Source: Chloracidobacterium sp. (GTDB lineage Bacteria > Acidobacteriota > Blastocatellia > Pyrinomonadales > Pyrinomonadaceae). Taken from it: a stretch of 64,000 nucleotides of DNA. The notes under the pieces were generated by a model. The model was given only the letters and a program-made list of their open reading frames with translations. It was not told where the DNA came from and did not search any database. Positions 33,269 to 42,123 of the stretch are shown here, in pieces. Position 1 is the stretch's first letter; each line of letters begins with the position of its first letter. Where the stretch lies: positions 1-64,000 of the forward strand of contig JADJWM010000009.1 in NCBI GenBank assembly GCA_016716365.1, given 5' to 3'. A program made the position numbers and the translations under genes.

Positions 33269-35308
33269 CTATTCTACTTTTTTGCTGGTCCAAACATTGT
33301 CTTTAATGTCTGAATCGGGAAACCTTCCAAACGGATCCAGAGTAATTTTGATGATCTTGCGTTTTCCAAGATCAAGCACAGCTTGAAAATCGCGGTCGCC
33401 GTTAAACCAGACATCTTCATCCCACCTTACGATCGCGGTTTTATCGTCAGTCATTTTCGCGTTCGGCATTGCTTTTATCTTCTCGCTACCGCTGGCAAAT
33501 TCGACTTTCAGCACAACAGGCGAAGGCATTTCGCCTGCTTGATGGACCGTAACTCTTGTCTTGTCTCGTTGCGAAACTACCTCCTTAATTGAGCCGTTAA
33601 CGCTCTCTGTGGTGAAGAGCCAGTAATACCAGAACCAATTTAGGTCACGGCCAAGCTCTTTGTTCATAAAGAAGGTGAAATCCCAGGGCGACGGATGTTT
33701 GAACTTCCACGTTTCCACATATTTCTTTAGGGCCGCATTCATCGCGTCGTCACCGACGATTCCGCCCAGCATCGAAAACATCAACGGTGCTTTGTTATAG
33801 GTTTGAAAACCATAGAAAGTGCCGCCATAGTTGGCGTTCCACATCATCATCGGTTCGTCTTCGTTGCCGCTGATCCTTCCGTAATTCTGACCCAAACGAT
33901 CAAGGTCAAAAGGTCTCCCACGCGTATCAGCATTCGAGAGAATATTCGAATATTGATTAAACCCTTCGTCCATCCAGCCGTAACGTGTTTCGTTAGTTCC
34001 CACCATCATCGGTATCCATTGATGAAAAGTCTCGTGATCGGCGGCTCCTTGATTTGAGTTGATAACCATCGGATATTCCATTCCGGCACTTGGGCCATCC
34101 TGCAGGGTCAATTGCGGAAAGGCATATGGGATCAAGAGCTTAGAATAAAACTCCAGAGCATGGCGGGAATTCTTCCCGGCGTTTGCAAAGAAACGTGCCC
34201 TTTCGGGGAGGTAGAACATATGAACGGGAATAAACCCTTTTGTAGGAATGTTTGCCCGTGTGCTACGCCAGACAAATTCATTCGAGGTCGCCCAGGCAAA
34301 ATCGTTGACTTTTTCCGCCATGAAATGCCAAACATTCTTTTCCCGTGGCAATAGAGCTTTGCCCACTCCGCGTTCGTCTTCCTTGACGATCATTACTTCT
34401 TCGTCGGCCTTTAAGACAGAAGCAAGGCGTTCACGAACATAGGGAGCGACTGCCTCACCGGCATTTTGCAGCACGCCCGTTCCGCTGACGATCCATCCGG
34501 CGGGAACTTCGATCTTGACATCAAACTTTCCGTAATTGTTGTAAAATTCCGAAGGGCCGAGATAAAGATTTGTCTCCCATCCACGCAGATCATCGTATTT
34601 TGCCAGACGCGGATACCATTGTGTCGGTTGGAAAAGTTTGCTTTCCCAACGCTGGGTCATCCGATGCCCCTGACCACCCTCGCCACCGGGTAGTTTTGTC
34701 CGCCAATCAATTTCAATGGTTGCTAAACTGCGAGGCTCGATCGGTGTTGCGAGATTTACAGTAGCGACCGTTTGATCTAACCCAACGACAAATGCTTTTT
34801 CGATCTTCTGAGGTGCCTGCTGGCCACGTTGCCCAGGCGGGCTTGATCTCAGATCAATTTCAACGCCATTGATCTTAATTCGGGTAACGACCATTCCATC
34901 GGTAGTTTCCGCCGGAACGGAAAAACCGCGCGGAACGCGGGGCCGATAGATATTGTGGTCGAGCCGCAAAACGATCCGGTCAAGACTGTCGGGGCTATTG
35001 TTATGAAGGGAGATCGTTTCGCTGCCGGTGATAGTTTGCGTTGCGGGATCGAGACTGGCTTCTATCGAGTAATCGGCTTCCAGCTGCCAATATTTCGCCC
35101 CGGGACGGCCGGAGGTATCTCTCGTGCCGGCCCTATAAGCCTTTTCAATTGAATTCGTTAGCGGAATACTCCGGCGTATCGCTCGCTTTGCCGATGCTCC
35201 CGATTCCTTAAGGATCGCAGGATCCAAAGGCGTCTCGGTCGTCTGTACCTGGCCAAAAATAACATAGTGGCTCAACAACAAGAGCCCTATAAAGATCTTT
35301 GATTTCAT
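33269..35308 (-). CDS. M1-family metallopeptidase, exported
   Basis: A protein of 679 residues with a signal peptide (KSKIFIGLLLLSHYVIFGQ). The N-terminal beta-sandwich resembles aminopeptidase N (YSIEASLDPATQTITGSETISLHNNSPDSL in parts). The catalytic region has SAGMEYPMVINSNQG in place of GAMEN, then the zinc motif DHETFHQWIPMMVG (HExxH) and DEGFNQYSNIL with the third ligand Glu about 18 residues on. PSPWDFTFFMNKELGRDLNWFWYYWLFTTESVN is typical downstream. Likely a periplasmic or outer-membrane-linked aminopeptidase-like enzyme. It lies between two relics of the zinc-ribbon family. Confidence 0.9.
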   Translation of the reverse strand: MKSKIFIGLLLLSHYVIFGQVQTTETPLDPAILKESGASAKRAIRRSIPLTNSIEKAYRAGTRDTSGRPGAKYWQLEADYSIEASLDPATQTITGSETISLHNNSPDSLDRIVLRLDHNIYRPRVPRGFSVPAETTDGMVVTRIKINGVEIDLRSSPPGQRGQQAPQKIEKAFVVGLDQTVATVNLATPIEPRSLATIEIDWRTKLPGGEGGQGHRMTQRWESKLFQPTQWYPRLAKYDDLRGWETNLYLGPSEFYNNYGKFDVKIEVPAGWIVSGTGVLQNAGEAVAPYVRERLASVLKADEEVMIVKEDERGVGKALLPREKNVWHFMAEKVNDFAWATSNEFVWRSTRANIPTKGFIPVHMFYLPERARFFANAGKNSRHALEFYSKLLIPYAFPQLTLQDGPSAGMEYPMVINSNQGAADHETFHQWIPMMVGTNETRYGWMDEGFNQYSNILSNADTRGRPFDLDRLGQNYGRISGNEDEPMMMWNANYGGTFYGFQTYNKAPLMFSMLGGIVGDDAMNAALKKYVETWKFKHPSPWDFTFFMNKELGRDLNWFWYYWLFTTESVNGSIKEVVSQRDKTRVTVHQAGEMPSPVVLKVEFASGSEKIKAMPNAKMTDDKTAIVRWDEDVWFNGDRDFQAVLDLGKRKIIKITLDPFGRFPDSDIKDNVWTSKKVE

Positions 35309-35483
35309 AAGATACCTTCGAAAATCTATTTCAGAATTGTCGGAATCTCGGCAATTGTAAATCTTTAAGCGTTAAGATGCGAACGTTTGTTCCTGGAGAA
35401 GATGATCTTAAGTGCGCGGGGTTGCTGAGGAAGATAGAAGTTTCGGACGAACTTCGGTTTGGCATAATAATGGTATCTTGATC

Positions 35484-35969
35484 GTGTTATCCTGCCTTGC
35501 TGAAATTATTAAGAGATGCCCTGAATGCGGACGAGATTACAATGACGATTCGCTGAGCTTTTGCCTCGACGACGGGTCGGAGCTGCTCTTTGGTCCGAAG
35601 TCCTTCGACGAACCGCAGACAGCGATACTGAATGGGACTCCAAACAGCGCCGAGGCCGCAACTGCGGTTTTACTCACGTCGAGTTCAAGTTCCGATTCAG
35701 TTAGAAACTCGATCGCCGTGCTGCCGTTCGCCAATATAAGCGCCGACGAAGAGAACGAGTATTTCTGCGACGGACTTGCGGAAGAATTGCTCAATGCACT
35801 CTCAAAGATTCAGGAGTTGAAAGTCGCGGCGCGCACTTCGGCGTTTTCCTTTAAGGGCAAGAATGCGGAAGCGAGAGAGATCGGCAAGGCCGCTGCCGCA
35901 AAAACGGTCGGAGATCTGAAGGCTAAGATGAAGCTTCTGATAAAGACACAGTCCGATGCGACGAAATAA
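35484..35969 (+). pseudogene. Truncated zinc-ribbon/FlgO-like protein (family relic)
   Basis: The frame encodes KRCPECGRDYNDDSLSFCLDDGSELLFGP (read in parts), a linker, NSIAVLPFANISADEENEYFCDGLAEELLNAL and VAARTSAFSFKGKNAEAREIGKA. It then jumps to an unrelated-looking tail (TVGDLKAKMKLLIKTQSDATK). The membrane helix and all TPRs are missing, and the FlgO-like domain breaks after about 50 residues. No ATG precedes KRCPECGR; the codon there is ATT, so a GTG at 35484 is the nearest possible start. It may still yield a small protein, but an internal deletion is the likelier history. The downstream cyclase gene begins 1 bp after its stop. Confidence 0.6.
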
Positions 35970-35970
35970 G

Positions 35971-36936
35971 ATGAAAATAGGATCAAGAACACGTTCCCTT
36001 CTGTTCGCATGCATCGCCGGGGGTCTTTGCCTTTCCAGCCTGGCCGCGGCTCAGGACAAACCGTGCCCGAACGCGTCGAAGTTCGGACCCGACGACCAAC
36101 TCGGCAATGTCCGCCACATCACGCCGGCGAAGACGCTTGCGGCGAGCAAACTTGTCACAACTGGCAAGGCCTATCGCCTCGGCATCGAGACGAATAAAGA
36201 TACGCCGGCTTACGGTACGCGGAAGTTTTCGATCACCGTGCTGCAGCCGGATCAGGTTGGCGGAGCGTCACTCGGCCCGACAAAGACAACTTACAACGAC
36301 GACATCATCACTGGCTGGGTAAGGGTCGGGTCGCAGATCGACGGTTTGGGTCACGCCGGTATCGATCATGTCTATTTCAATTGCAGCAAGGCCGCCGACT
36401 TTGTCGCGCCTGATGGACTGAGAAAGTTCGGCATCGAGAACGTCCCGGCGATCGCAACGCGAGGCGTACTTCTGGATATGGCTGGTTACTTCAACACCGA
36501 CATTGTGAAAGAGGGCACGGCCTTCAACCGAGCCGAGATCGAAGGTGCGATGCGCCGTCAGGGAATCAAGTCGATCGAAAGAGGCGACGTCGTACTTTTC
36601 TACACCGGCTGGCAGAAGCTTATCGGCAAGGATAACAAGCGATTCATATCATCCGGACCGGGACTCGGTCGTGACGGCGCGCGTTATCTCGCTTCGCTCG
36701 ATGTCGCTATGGTCGGTATGGACACTTCGAACTTTGAAGTGATCCCGTTTGAGACCGGCGCCGGCATTTACGAAGTTCATCAGATCCTGCTTGCGATGAA
36801 CGGCATTTACATTCTTGAAAATATGAACACCGAAGAACTGGCGCGTGACAAAGCGTGGGAATTCCTGTTCACTCTCGGCGCACCGCGCATAACCGGCGGC
36901 GTGCAGGCGATAATCAACCCAATAGCGATCAGATAA
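35971..36936 (+). CDS. Exported cyclase/kynurenine-formamidase-like hydrolase
   Basis: The ATG at 35971 (MKIGSRTRSLLFACIAGGLCLSSLAAAQ) starts a clear signal peptide; an earlier ATG overlaps the relic gene. The cyclase-family core has DDQLGNVRHITPAKTL, GWVRVGSQIDGLGHAGID (the HxGTHxDxPxH metal motif in the variant GSQxDGLGH form), RGVLLDMAGYFN, and GDVVLFYTGWQKLIGK. Related enzymes hydrolyse N-formylkynurenine, isatin or other cyclic amides with Mn or Zn. It heads a run of three exported amide hydrolases (25 and 61 bp gaps). Confidence 0.85.
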   Translation: MKIGSRTRSLLFACIAGGLCLSSLAAAQDKPCPNASKFGPDDQLGNVRHITPAKTLAASKLVTTGKAYRLGIETNKDTPAYGTRKFSITVLQPDQVGGASLGPTKTTYNDDIITGWVRVGSQIDGLGHAGIDHVYFNCSKAADFVAPDGLRKFGIENVPAIATRGVLLDMAGYFNTDIVKEGTAFNRAEIEGAMRRQGIKSIERGDVVLFYTGWQKLIGKDNKRFISSGPGLGRDGARYLASLDVAMVGMDTSNFEVIPFETGAGIYEVHQILLAMNGIYILENMNTEELARDKAWEFLFTLGAPRITGGVQAIINPIAIR

Positions 36937-36961
36937 CACTCGGCAAAACGGAGAAACGGTA

Positions 36962-38443
36962 ATGAAACTGACCCTCTGCAAGCAGATCTTGTCCTCAACG
37001 CTTATCACGGCGCTCGCGAGCGCATCAATGGTGCTGTTTTCGACTCCGGTACATGCGCAGGCATCTGACTTCGATATTGTCTTTGCCAACGGACGAGTAA
37101 TGGACCCGGAATCTAATCTCGATGCGGTTCGAAATGTCGGCATTCGCAACGGGAAGATCGCGGCGATCTCGACGCGGCCGTTGCGTGGGCGGACGGTCAT
37201 TGACGCGAAGGGCCTTGTCATCGCTCCCGGCTTTATCGACCTGCACGCCCATGGGCAGGATGACGAGAATAATCGATACCAGGCGCGCGACGGTGTTACG
37301 ACAGCGCTTGAAATGGAGGTCGGCGTGTCGCCGGTCGATCCATGGTATGCCGCGCGCGAAGGCAGATCGCTTATCAATTTTGGCGCGACTGTCGGTCACA
37401 TCCCGGCTAAGATGGCCGTGATGAAAGACACCGGGGCATTCCTGCCTCGTGATAACGCGATCAATCGCCCCTCTACGGCCGACGAGGTCCGCCAAATTGC
37501 CGACCTGATCAAAAAAGGCCTTGACGAGGGAGCCCTCGGCATCGGATTCGGCATCAACTACGTGCCGACAACGACGCGGGCTGAGATATTCGATCTGTTC
37601 GCGCTCGCGGCAGAACGCGGTGTTGCCAACTACGTTCACATGCGCTTCGCCGGAGCGAAGGAGCCGGGAAGCGGTATCGCAGGATTGCAGGAGATCCTGG
37701 CGGCCTCGGCCGCGACGGGAGCCTCGCTTCACGTCGTACACATAAACAGCATGTGTTTGGCGCAAACAGCCACATGCCTGGAAATGGTCGAAGGCGCCGC
37801 CCGGCTCGGCATGGACGTAACAACTGAAGCCTATCCATACACAGCCACGCAAACGCGGATCGAATCGGCCCTTTATAACGATGGGTGGCAAGAGAATTTC
37901 GGCATCACCTACAAAGATCTGCAGTGGGTGGCTACAGGCGAAAGGCTGACGGCCGAATCATTCGAGCGATACCGCAAGCAGGGCGGGCCGGTCATCGGCC
38001 ATGCGATCCCGGAAGAGGTTGCACGCATGACCGCCGCCAACCCTCGGGTGATGGTCGCCAGCGACGGACGGATCGAGAACGGAAAAGGCCACCCGCGAGG
38101 AGTCGGCACTTTCGCTCGCGTGCTGGGGCGGTATGTTCGCGAGCAAAAGGTTCTTTCGTTAATGGATGCAATTCGCAAGATGTCGCTGCTGCCTGCGCAA
38201 CGCCTGGAAAAGGTCGTGCCCGCGATGCGGAACAAAGGACGGATCAAGGTCGGTGCGGATGCTGACCTGACCGTCTTCGATCCGACGACCGTCATCGACC
38301 GCGCGACATTTGAAAACCCGGCGCAGTACTCGACAGGCATCGCGCACGTGATGGTCGGCGGTGTTTTTGTCGTACGTGACGAGAAGCTCGTCGACGGCGT
38401 CAAACCCGGAAAAGCCGTCCGGCGTCAAGCAGGCCGCAATTAA
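36962..38443 (+). CDS. Exported amidohydrolase, N-acyl-D-amino-acid deacylase type
   Basis: A protein of 493 residues with a signal peptide (ILSSTLITALASASMVLFSTPVHAQ). It has the amidohydrolase arrangement: composite beta domain (DFDIVFANGRVMDPESNLDAVRNVGIRNGKIAAIS in parts), metal site APGFIDLHAHGQDD, LGIGFGINYVPTTTRAEIFDL, LHVVHINSMCLAQ, then MVASDGRIENGKGHPRGVGTFARVLG and KGRIKVGADADLTVFDP. The SDG...HPR stretch is typical of D-aminoacylase/N-acyl-D-amino-acid amidohydrolases. It lies between a cyclase and an N-carbamoylase gene, suggesting joint processing of cyclic or acylated amino-acid derivatives outside the cytosol. Confidence 0.88.
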   Translation: MKLTLCKQILSSTLITALASASMVLFSTPVHAQASDFDIVFANGRVMDPESNLDAVRNVGIRNGKIAAISTRPLRGRTVIDAKGLVIAPGFIDLHAHGQDDENNRYQARDGVTTALEMEVGVSPVDPWYAAREGRSLINFGATVGHIPAKMAVMKDTGAFLPRDNAINRPSTADEVRQIADLIKKGLDEGALGIGFGINYVPTTTRAEIFDLFALAAERGVANYVHMRFAGAKEPGSGIAGLQEILAASAATGASLHVVHINSMCLAQTATCLEMVEGAARLGMDVTTEAYPYTATQTRIESALYNDGWQENFGITYKDLQWVATGERLTAESFERYRKQGGPVIGHAIPEEVARMTAANPRVMVASDGRIENGKGHPRGVGTFARVLGRYVREQKVLSLMDAIRKMSLLPAQRLEKVVPAMRNKGRIKVGADADLTVFDPTTVIDRATFENPAQYSTGIAHVMVGGVFVVRDEKLVDGVKPGKAVRRQAGRN

Positions 38444-38504
38444 GCCGTAGTAATACAGCGAACAGACATTGCGCCCTTAGCACAACGCAGGACACCTATC
38501 AGAT

Positions 38505-39797
38505 ATGAAATTTATAAAAGCTTTTTCTCTTATCTGTATTTTGGCGCCCGCTTGCCTCGGTCAGGTGGGACCGGCAGTTAATGGCGATCGCCTGAACGCG
38601 AGCCTCCGTGAACTGGCCGAATTCGGCAAGACCGCGGAGGGCGGGACGAACCGCGTTGCGTATTCAGCCGAGGATGTCGCTGCGCGTCAATACGTAATGG
38701 GACTGATGCGCGAGGCAAAGCTCGATCTATCGATAGACGCTGCGGGAAACATCATCGGCCGCCGGGCCGGCAGCGACCCGTCACTCAAGCCGATCATGAT
38801 AGGCTCGCACATCGACTCTGTCCCGATGGGCGGGCGTTATGACGGGCAGGTCGGCTCGATGGGTGCGATAGAGGTAGCCCGGACGCTCGCCGAACGGAAT
38901 ATCGTGCTCAGACATCCGCTGATTGTCGTGATCTTCCAAAATGAAGAGGGCGGCACTATGGGCAGCTCCGCGATGGTCCGTGGCCTCACGCCCAAGACCT
39001 TAGACTCGGTGTCGAACAGCACGAAGACGGTGCGCGAGGGCATCCGTTTTATCGGCGGCGACCCCGACAAGCTTTCAAAGCCGCTCCTGGCGAAGGGCGA
39101 TCTCGCGGGCTATCTCGAGCTTCACATCGAGCAAGGCGGCCGGTTGGATCAGCAAAAGATCAATATAGGAGTTGTCGAGGGCATTGTAGGCCTCCGTTGG
39201 TTTGAGATCACGATAAACGGCTTCGCAAATCACGCCGGTACGACGCCGATGGGCCAGCGGCAGGATTCACTACTTGCCGCGGCGAAGTACATCGAGGCCG
39301 TAAACCGAGCAGCACGGTCGATCCAGGGAGCACAGGTAGCCACCGTCGGAAAGATCCAGGCGTTTCCAGGGGCGACCAATGTCGTTCCGGGCAAGGTCGT
39401 TACAAGTCTCGACGTTCGCGATCTGGATCCGGCGAAGATCGAGGAAGTGCTCAAGAAAATACGGGAGTCGGTAAAACTGATCGAGGAAGAAACCGGTACA
39501 AATTTCGAATTTAAGGAAACGGCATCCTCCAATCCCGCCCTCGCTGACGAGGCGTTCAAGGCCGCGATCGACGCTTCGGCAAAAGCCTTGGGACTGACAA
39601 CTCTGGCAATGCCGAGCGGTGCCGGTCATGACGCGCAGGAAATTGCCGATATATGCCCGGTCGGTATGATATTTGTTCCCAGCCGCTCAGGCATAAGCCA
39701 CAGCCCGAATGAATTTACCGAACCGTCGGATATCACGAACGGTGCCAACGTGCTGCTTCATAGCTTGATAAGGCTGGATAGGCAGTTGACGAAATAA
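38505..39797 (+). CDS. Exported M20-family amidase/N-carbamoyl-amino-acid hydrolase
   Basis: A protein of 430 residues with a signal peptide (KFIKAFSLICILAPACLGQ). The hydantoinase/carbamoylase subfamily of M20 is indicated by AGNIIGRRAGSDP, IMIGSHIDSVPMGGRYDGQVGSMGAIEVARTL, FQNEEGGTMGSSAMVRG, LELHIEQGGRLDQ, the dimerisation lid FANHAGTTPMGQRQDSLLAA, and IPSxxH-like MIFVPSRSGISHSPNEFT. Homologues cleave N-carbamoyl-L-amino acids, allantoate or beta-ureidopropionate and need two metals. Cytosolic members are the rule, so an export signal is unusual. It is the third gene of the hydrolase run. Confidence 0.9.
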   Translation: MKFIKAFSLICILAPACLGQVGPAVNGDRLNASLRELAEFGKTAEGGTNRVAYSAEDVAARQYVMGLMREAKLDLSIDAAGNIIGRRAGSDPSLKPIMIGSHIDSVPMGGRYDGQVGSMGAIEVARTLAERNIVLRHPLIVVIFQNEEGGTMGSSAMVRGLTPKTLDSVSNSTKTVREGIRFIGGDPDKLSKPLLAKGDLAGYLELHIEQGGRLDQQKINIGVVEGIVGLRWFEITINGFANHAGTTPMGQRQDSLLAAAKYIEAVNRAARSIQGAQVATVGKIQAFPGATNVVPGKVVTSLDVRDLDPAKIEEVLKKIRESVKLIEEETGTNFEFKETASSNPALADEAFKAAIDASAKALGLTTLAMPSGAGHDAQEIADICPVGMIFVPSRSGISHSPNEFTEPSDITNGANVLLHSLIRLDRQLTK

Positions 39798-39908
39798 GGT
39801 CTATTAATGGCCGCCCAACTACCGGAGGAACGGACCGCCGGGCTCAATGTGAATTCGCTGAACATGCTGATCCGTTGATGACATTCACACCTTGTGAGGG
39901 ACAAGTAA

Positions 39909-40499
39909 ATGGCAATTACCGCACCTACGAAATTTGCTCATATCGTTTACCGCACTCGGCGTTTTCAGGAGATGCTGGATTGGTACTCGACGGTTTTTAG
40001 TGCTCGTGTTCAATATAAGAACCCGGCACTTGCGTTTATGACCTATGACGATGAGCATCACCGTTTTGCATTCGCGGATATGAGTGTTTTGCAGCCGGAC
40101 GGCAGCGAGACCGAAATTAGCGACACTATCGGTGTTGACCATGTTGGGTACACGCTCGGCTCGGTGGGTGACCTGCTGGAGAATTACGCATCACTCAGGG
40201 AAAAGGGCATCTCGCCCTATTGGTGCGTTCATCATGGAATGACACTGGCGATGTATTATGCGGACCCGGACGGGAACCAGATGGAATTCCAGGTAGACCT
40301 GATGGATTCGAGCGAGGACGCGAGCAAGATGATGGCGACCCGCTTTGATGCGAATCCGATAGGCGTTGAATACGACCCTGAAGAACTGCTGGCGTGCTAT
40401 CGTGCCGGCACGACACCTGCCGAACTTCTAAGTTTTTACGAAGGCGGCCCAGTGTCGCCCATCCGCGGGGCCTTTGCAAAGCTGGTCGGATCGGCATGA
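39909..40499 (+). CDS. Glyoxalase/VOC-family dioxygenase-like protein
   Basis: A protein of 196 residues. The N-terminal strand has FAHIVYRTRRFQEMLDWYSTVFSARVQY, the beginning of a VOC module with a metal His (AHIV). The second module has IGVDHVGYTLGSVGDLLENYASL (His) and AMYYADPDGNQMEFQVD (Glu), giving a plausible 2-His-1-Glu site. MTYDDEHHRFAFADM is typical of extradiol-dioxygenase-like VOC proteins (biphenyl-diol dioxygenase superfamily). The C-terminal 50 residues (EELLACYRAGTTPAEL) are an added helical tail. The substrate is unknown. Confidence 0.83.
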   Translation: MAITAPTKFAHIVYRTRRFQEMLDWYSTVFSARVQYKNPALAFMTYDDEHHRFAFADMSVLQPDGSETEISDTIGVDHVGYTLGSVGDLLENYASLREKGISPYWCVHHGMTLAMYYADPDGNQMEFQVDLMDSSEDASKMMATRFDANPIGVEYDPEELLACYRAGTTPAELLSFYEGGPVSPIRGAFAKLVGSA

Positions 40500-40629
40500 T
40501 GCCGCCTGCGGCCATATTTGACACCGAAAACAGAGATCTTCTGTCCGCATTTGCCCTCGGCCTCCGTCTAACAGTAGCGGACAAGATCACATTCTTGTGG
40601 TTATCAGATAATTTGAAGGAGCAATTTTA

Positions 40630-41442
40630 ATGAATCCAAACAAGGCGTTATGGGAAAAGGGAGACTTTACACGTATTGCGGACTCTATGAGGAACAGTGC
40701 GGACGAGGTCATCGAACGTGTCGGGGTCACCGAAGGAATGAAGGTGCTCGACCTGGGGTGCGGCGACGGCAATACGGCGATCCCGTCGGCAAAACGCGGG
40801 GCCGACGTGCTCGGGGTCGACATTGCCAGCAACCTCGTTGAAGCGGCAAAGAAGCGGGCGGCGGACCTGCGCATTTCAAACGTTCGCTTTCAAGAGGGTG
40901 ACGCAACCGACCTGAACGAACTCGAGGATGACACGTTCGACCTGGCGATCAGCATCTTCGGCGCGATGTTCGCGCCGAAGCCGTTCGATGTGGCCAAAGA
41001 GATGGTGCGGGTGACCAAACCCGGCGGCCGCGTGGTAATGGGCAACTGGATACCGAACGACCCGACGTTCGTTGCCCAGATCCTGAAGATCAGCTCGGCA
41101 TATTCGCCCCCGCCGCCCGAGGGCTTTATAAGCCCGATGACCTGGGGTGTGGAAGATAACGTCGTCGAGCGATTCGGAGCGGCAGGTGTCCCGAAAGAAA
41201 ACATCTCTTTCAGCCGCGATACCTACACGTTTGAGTTCCCGGGGAACGCGCCCGAATACGTCGATCTGTTCAGGACCTATTACGGCCCGACGATGAACGC
41301 ATTCGACGCAGCCGGGTCCAATGGCCGGTCAGAGGAACTGAAGCTGGAATTGGAAGAGTTGTTCGCCGCCCAGAATCGGTCCGGCTCCGATGACAACCTG
41401 TCGATCCCGGCGACGTTCCTGCGCGTGACGGTCAATGTGTAA
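40630..41442 (+). CDS. Class I SAM-dependent methyltransferase (UbiE/COQ5-like)
   Basis: A methyltransferase of 270 residues that starts after an AAGGAG Shine-Dalgarno. Motif I is KVLDLGCGDGNTAIPSAKRGADVLGVDIA (in two parts), motif II DDTFDLAISIFGAMFAPKP, and motif III VRVTKPGGRVVMGNW. The C-terminal half includes NISFSRDTYTFEFPGNAPEYVDLFRTYYGPT, which resembles small-molecule methyltransferases often annotated UbiE-like. The actual substrate is not predictable. It converges on the deiodinase-like gene 4 bp away. Confidence 0.87.
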   Translation: MNPNKALWEKGDFTRIADSMRNSADEVIERVGVTEGMKVLDLGCGDGNTAIPSAKRGADVLGVDIASNLVEAAKKRAADLRISNVRFQEGDATDLNELEDDTFDLAISIFGAMFAPKPFDVAKEMVRVTKPGGRVVMGNWIPNDPTFVAQILKISSAYSPPPPEGFISPMTWGVEDNVVERFGAAGVPKENISFSRDTYTFEFPGNAPEYVDLFRTYYGPTMNAFDAAGSNGRSEELKLELEELFAAQNRSGSDDNLSIPATFLRVTVNV

Positions 41443-41446
41443 AGGG

Positions 41447-42109
41447 TTAGACGGTCAGCATTATCTCGGCTAGGGGTTTCCGCTCGATATCAGGGACCTT
41501 CGCATCGTCCGCCGGATAGCCGACCGGGATGAGTACGAAGGGCACCTCGTTCTTCGGGCGGCCCAATATTTCCTGAAGGAACTTCATAGGGCTTGGCGTA
41601 TGCGTCAGCGTCGCCAGGCCCATATTGTGCAGGGCGGCAAGCAGCATCCCCACGGCGATGCCGACGGACTCCTGCGAATAATATGTCGGCTCGGTCCCGC
41701 CATTTTCCTGGATAGTGGTGATGCGGAAAACTACTATCAGGTAGGGTGCGATCTCGAGGAACGGCTTGTGCTCGTCGGTGCCGAGCGGGGCAAGACGCCG
41801 CAGCCATTTCTCGCTCATCCGGCCGTGGTAGCTTTCGTGTTCTTCCTTCTCGGCGGCCTCGCGGATCTTACGTTTGACCTCGGGGTCGCGAACGACGACG
41901 AATCGCCACGGCTGCATGTTGGCTCCCGAAGGCGCCGTGCCGGCCGTGGCGACCGCCTTTTCGATCAACTCGAACGGGACGTCCCTCTCAGAGTAATCCC
42001 TGACCGTGCGCCGACGCTGCATCAGATCATGGAATGACCCGGCCCGATCCGATTGTTCGGTCTCGTCTAGCCGGGTAAATTCAAGCGGTAGGAACTTCGC
42101 CGTTGCCAT
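41447..42109 (-). CDS. Nitroreductase-family flavoenzyme, iodotyrosine deiodinase (IYD)-like
   Basis: The 220-residue protein matches the IYD branch rather than ordinary nitroreductases. FMN-binding segments are RRRTVRDYSERDVP and APSGANMQPWRFVVVRDPE. The active-site lid EEHESYHGRMSEKW ... LGTDEHKPFL keeps the Glu, the Tyr four residues later, and the Lys 21 residues after that Tyr, which in animal IYD bind the zwitterion of iodotyrosine. Further on YYSQESVGIAVGMLLAALHN, LTHTPSPM and VGYPADDAKVPDIERKPL parallel animal IYD. Predicted reaction: reductive dehalogenation of halotyrosine-like substrates with FMN. The flavin reductase gene 14 bp upstream is a natural electron source. Confidence 0.88.
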   Translation of the reverse strand: MATAKFLPLEFTRLDETEQSDRAGSFHDLMQRRRTVRDYSERDVPFELIEKAVATAGTAPSGANMQPWRFVVVRDPEVKRKIREAAEKEEHESYHGRMSEKWLRRLAPLGTDEHKPFLEIAPYLIVVFRITTIQENGGTEPTYYSQESVGIAVGMLLAALHNMGLATLTHTPSPMKFLQEILGRPKNEVPFVLIPVGYPADDAKVPDIERKPLAEIMLTV

Positions 42110-42123
42110 ATATTCTCAGGCGG

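Noticed and set aside
39798..39908. Possible tRNA or riboswitch in the gap before the VOC gene
   Set aside because: No cloverleaf, T-loop (GGTTCGA) or known aptamer consensus could be found by eye; no tRNA was found anywhere in the window.
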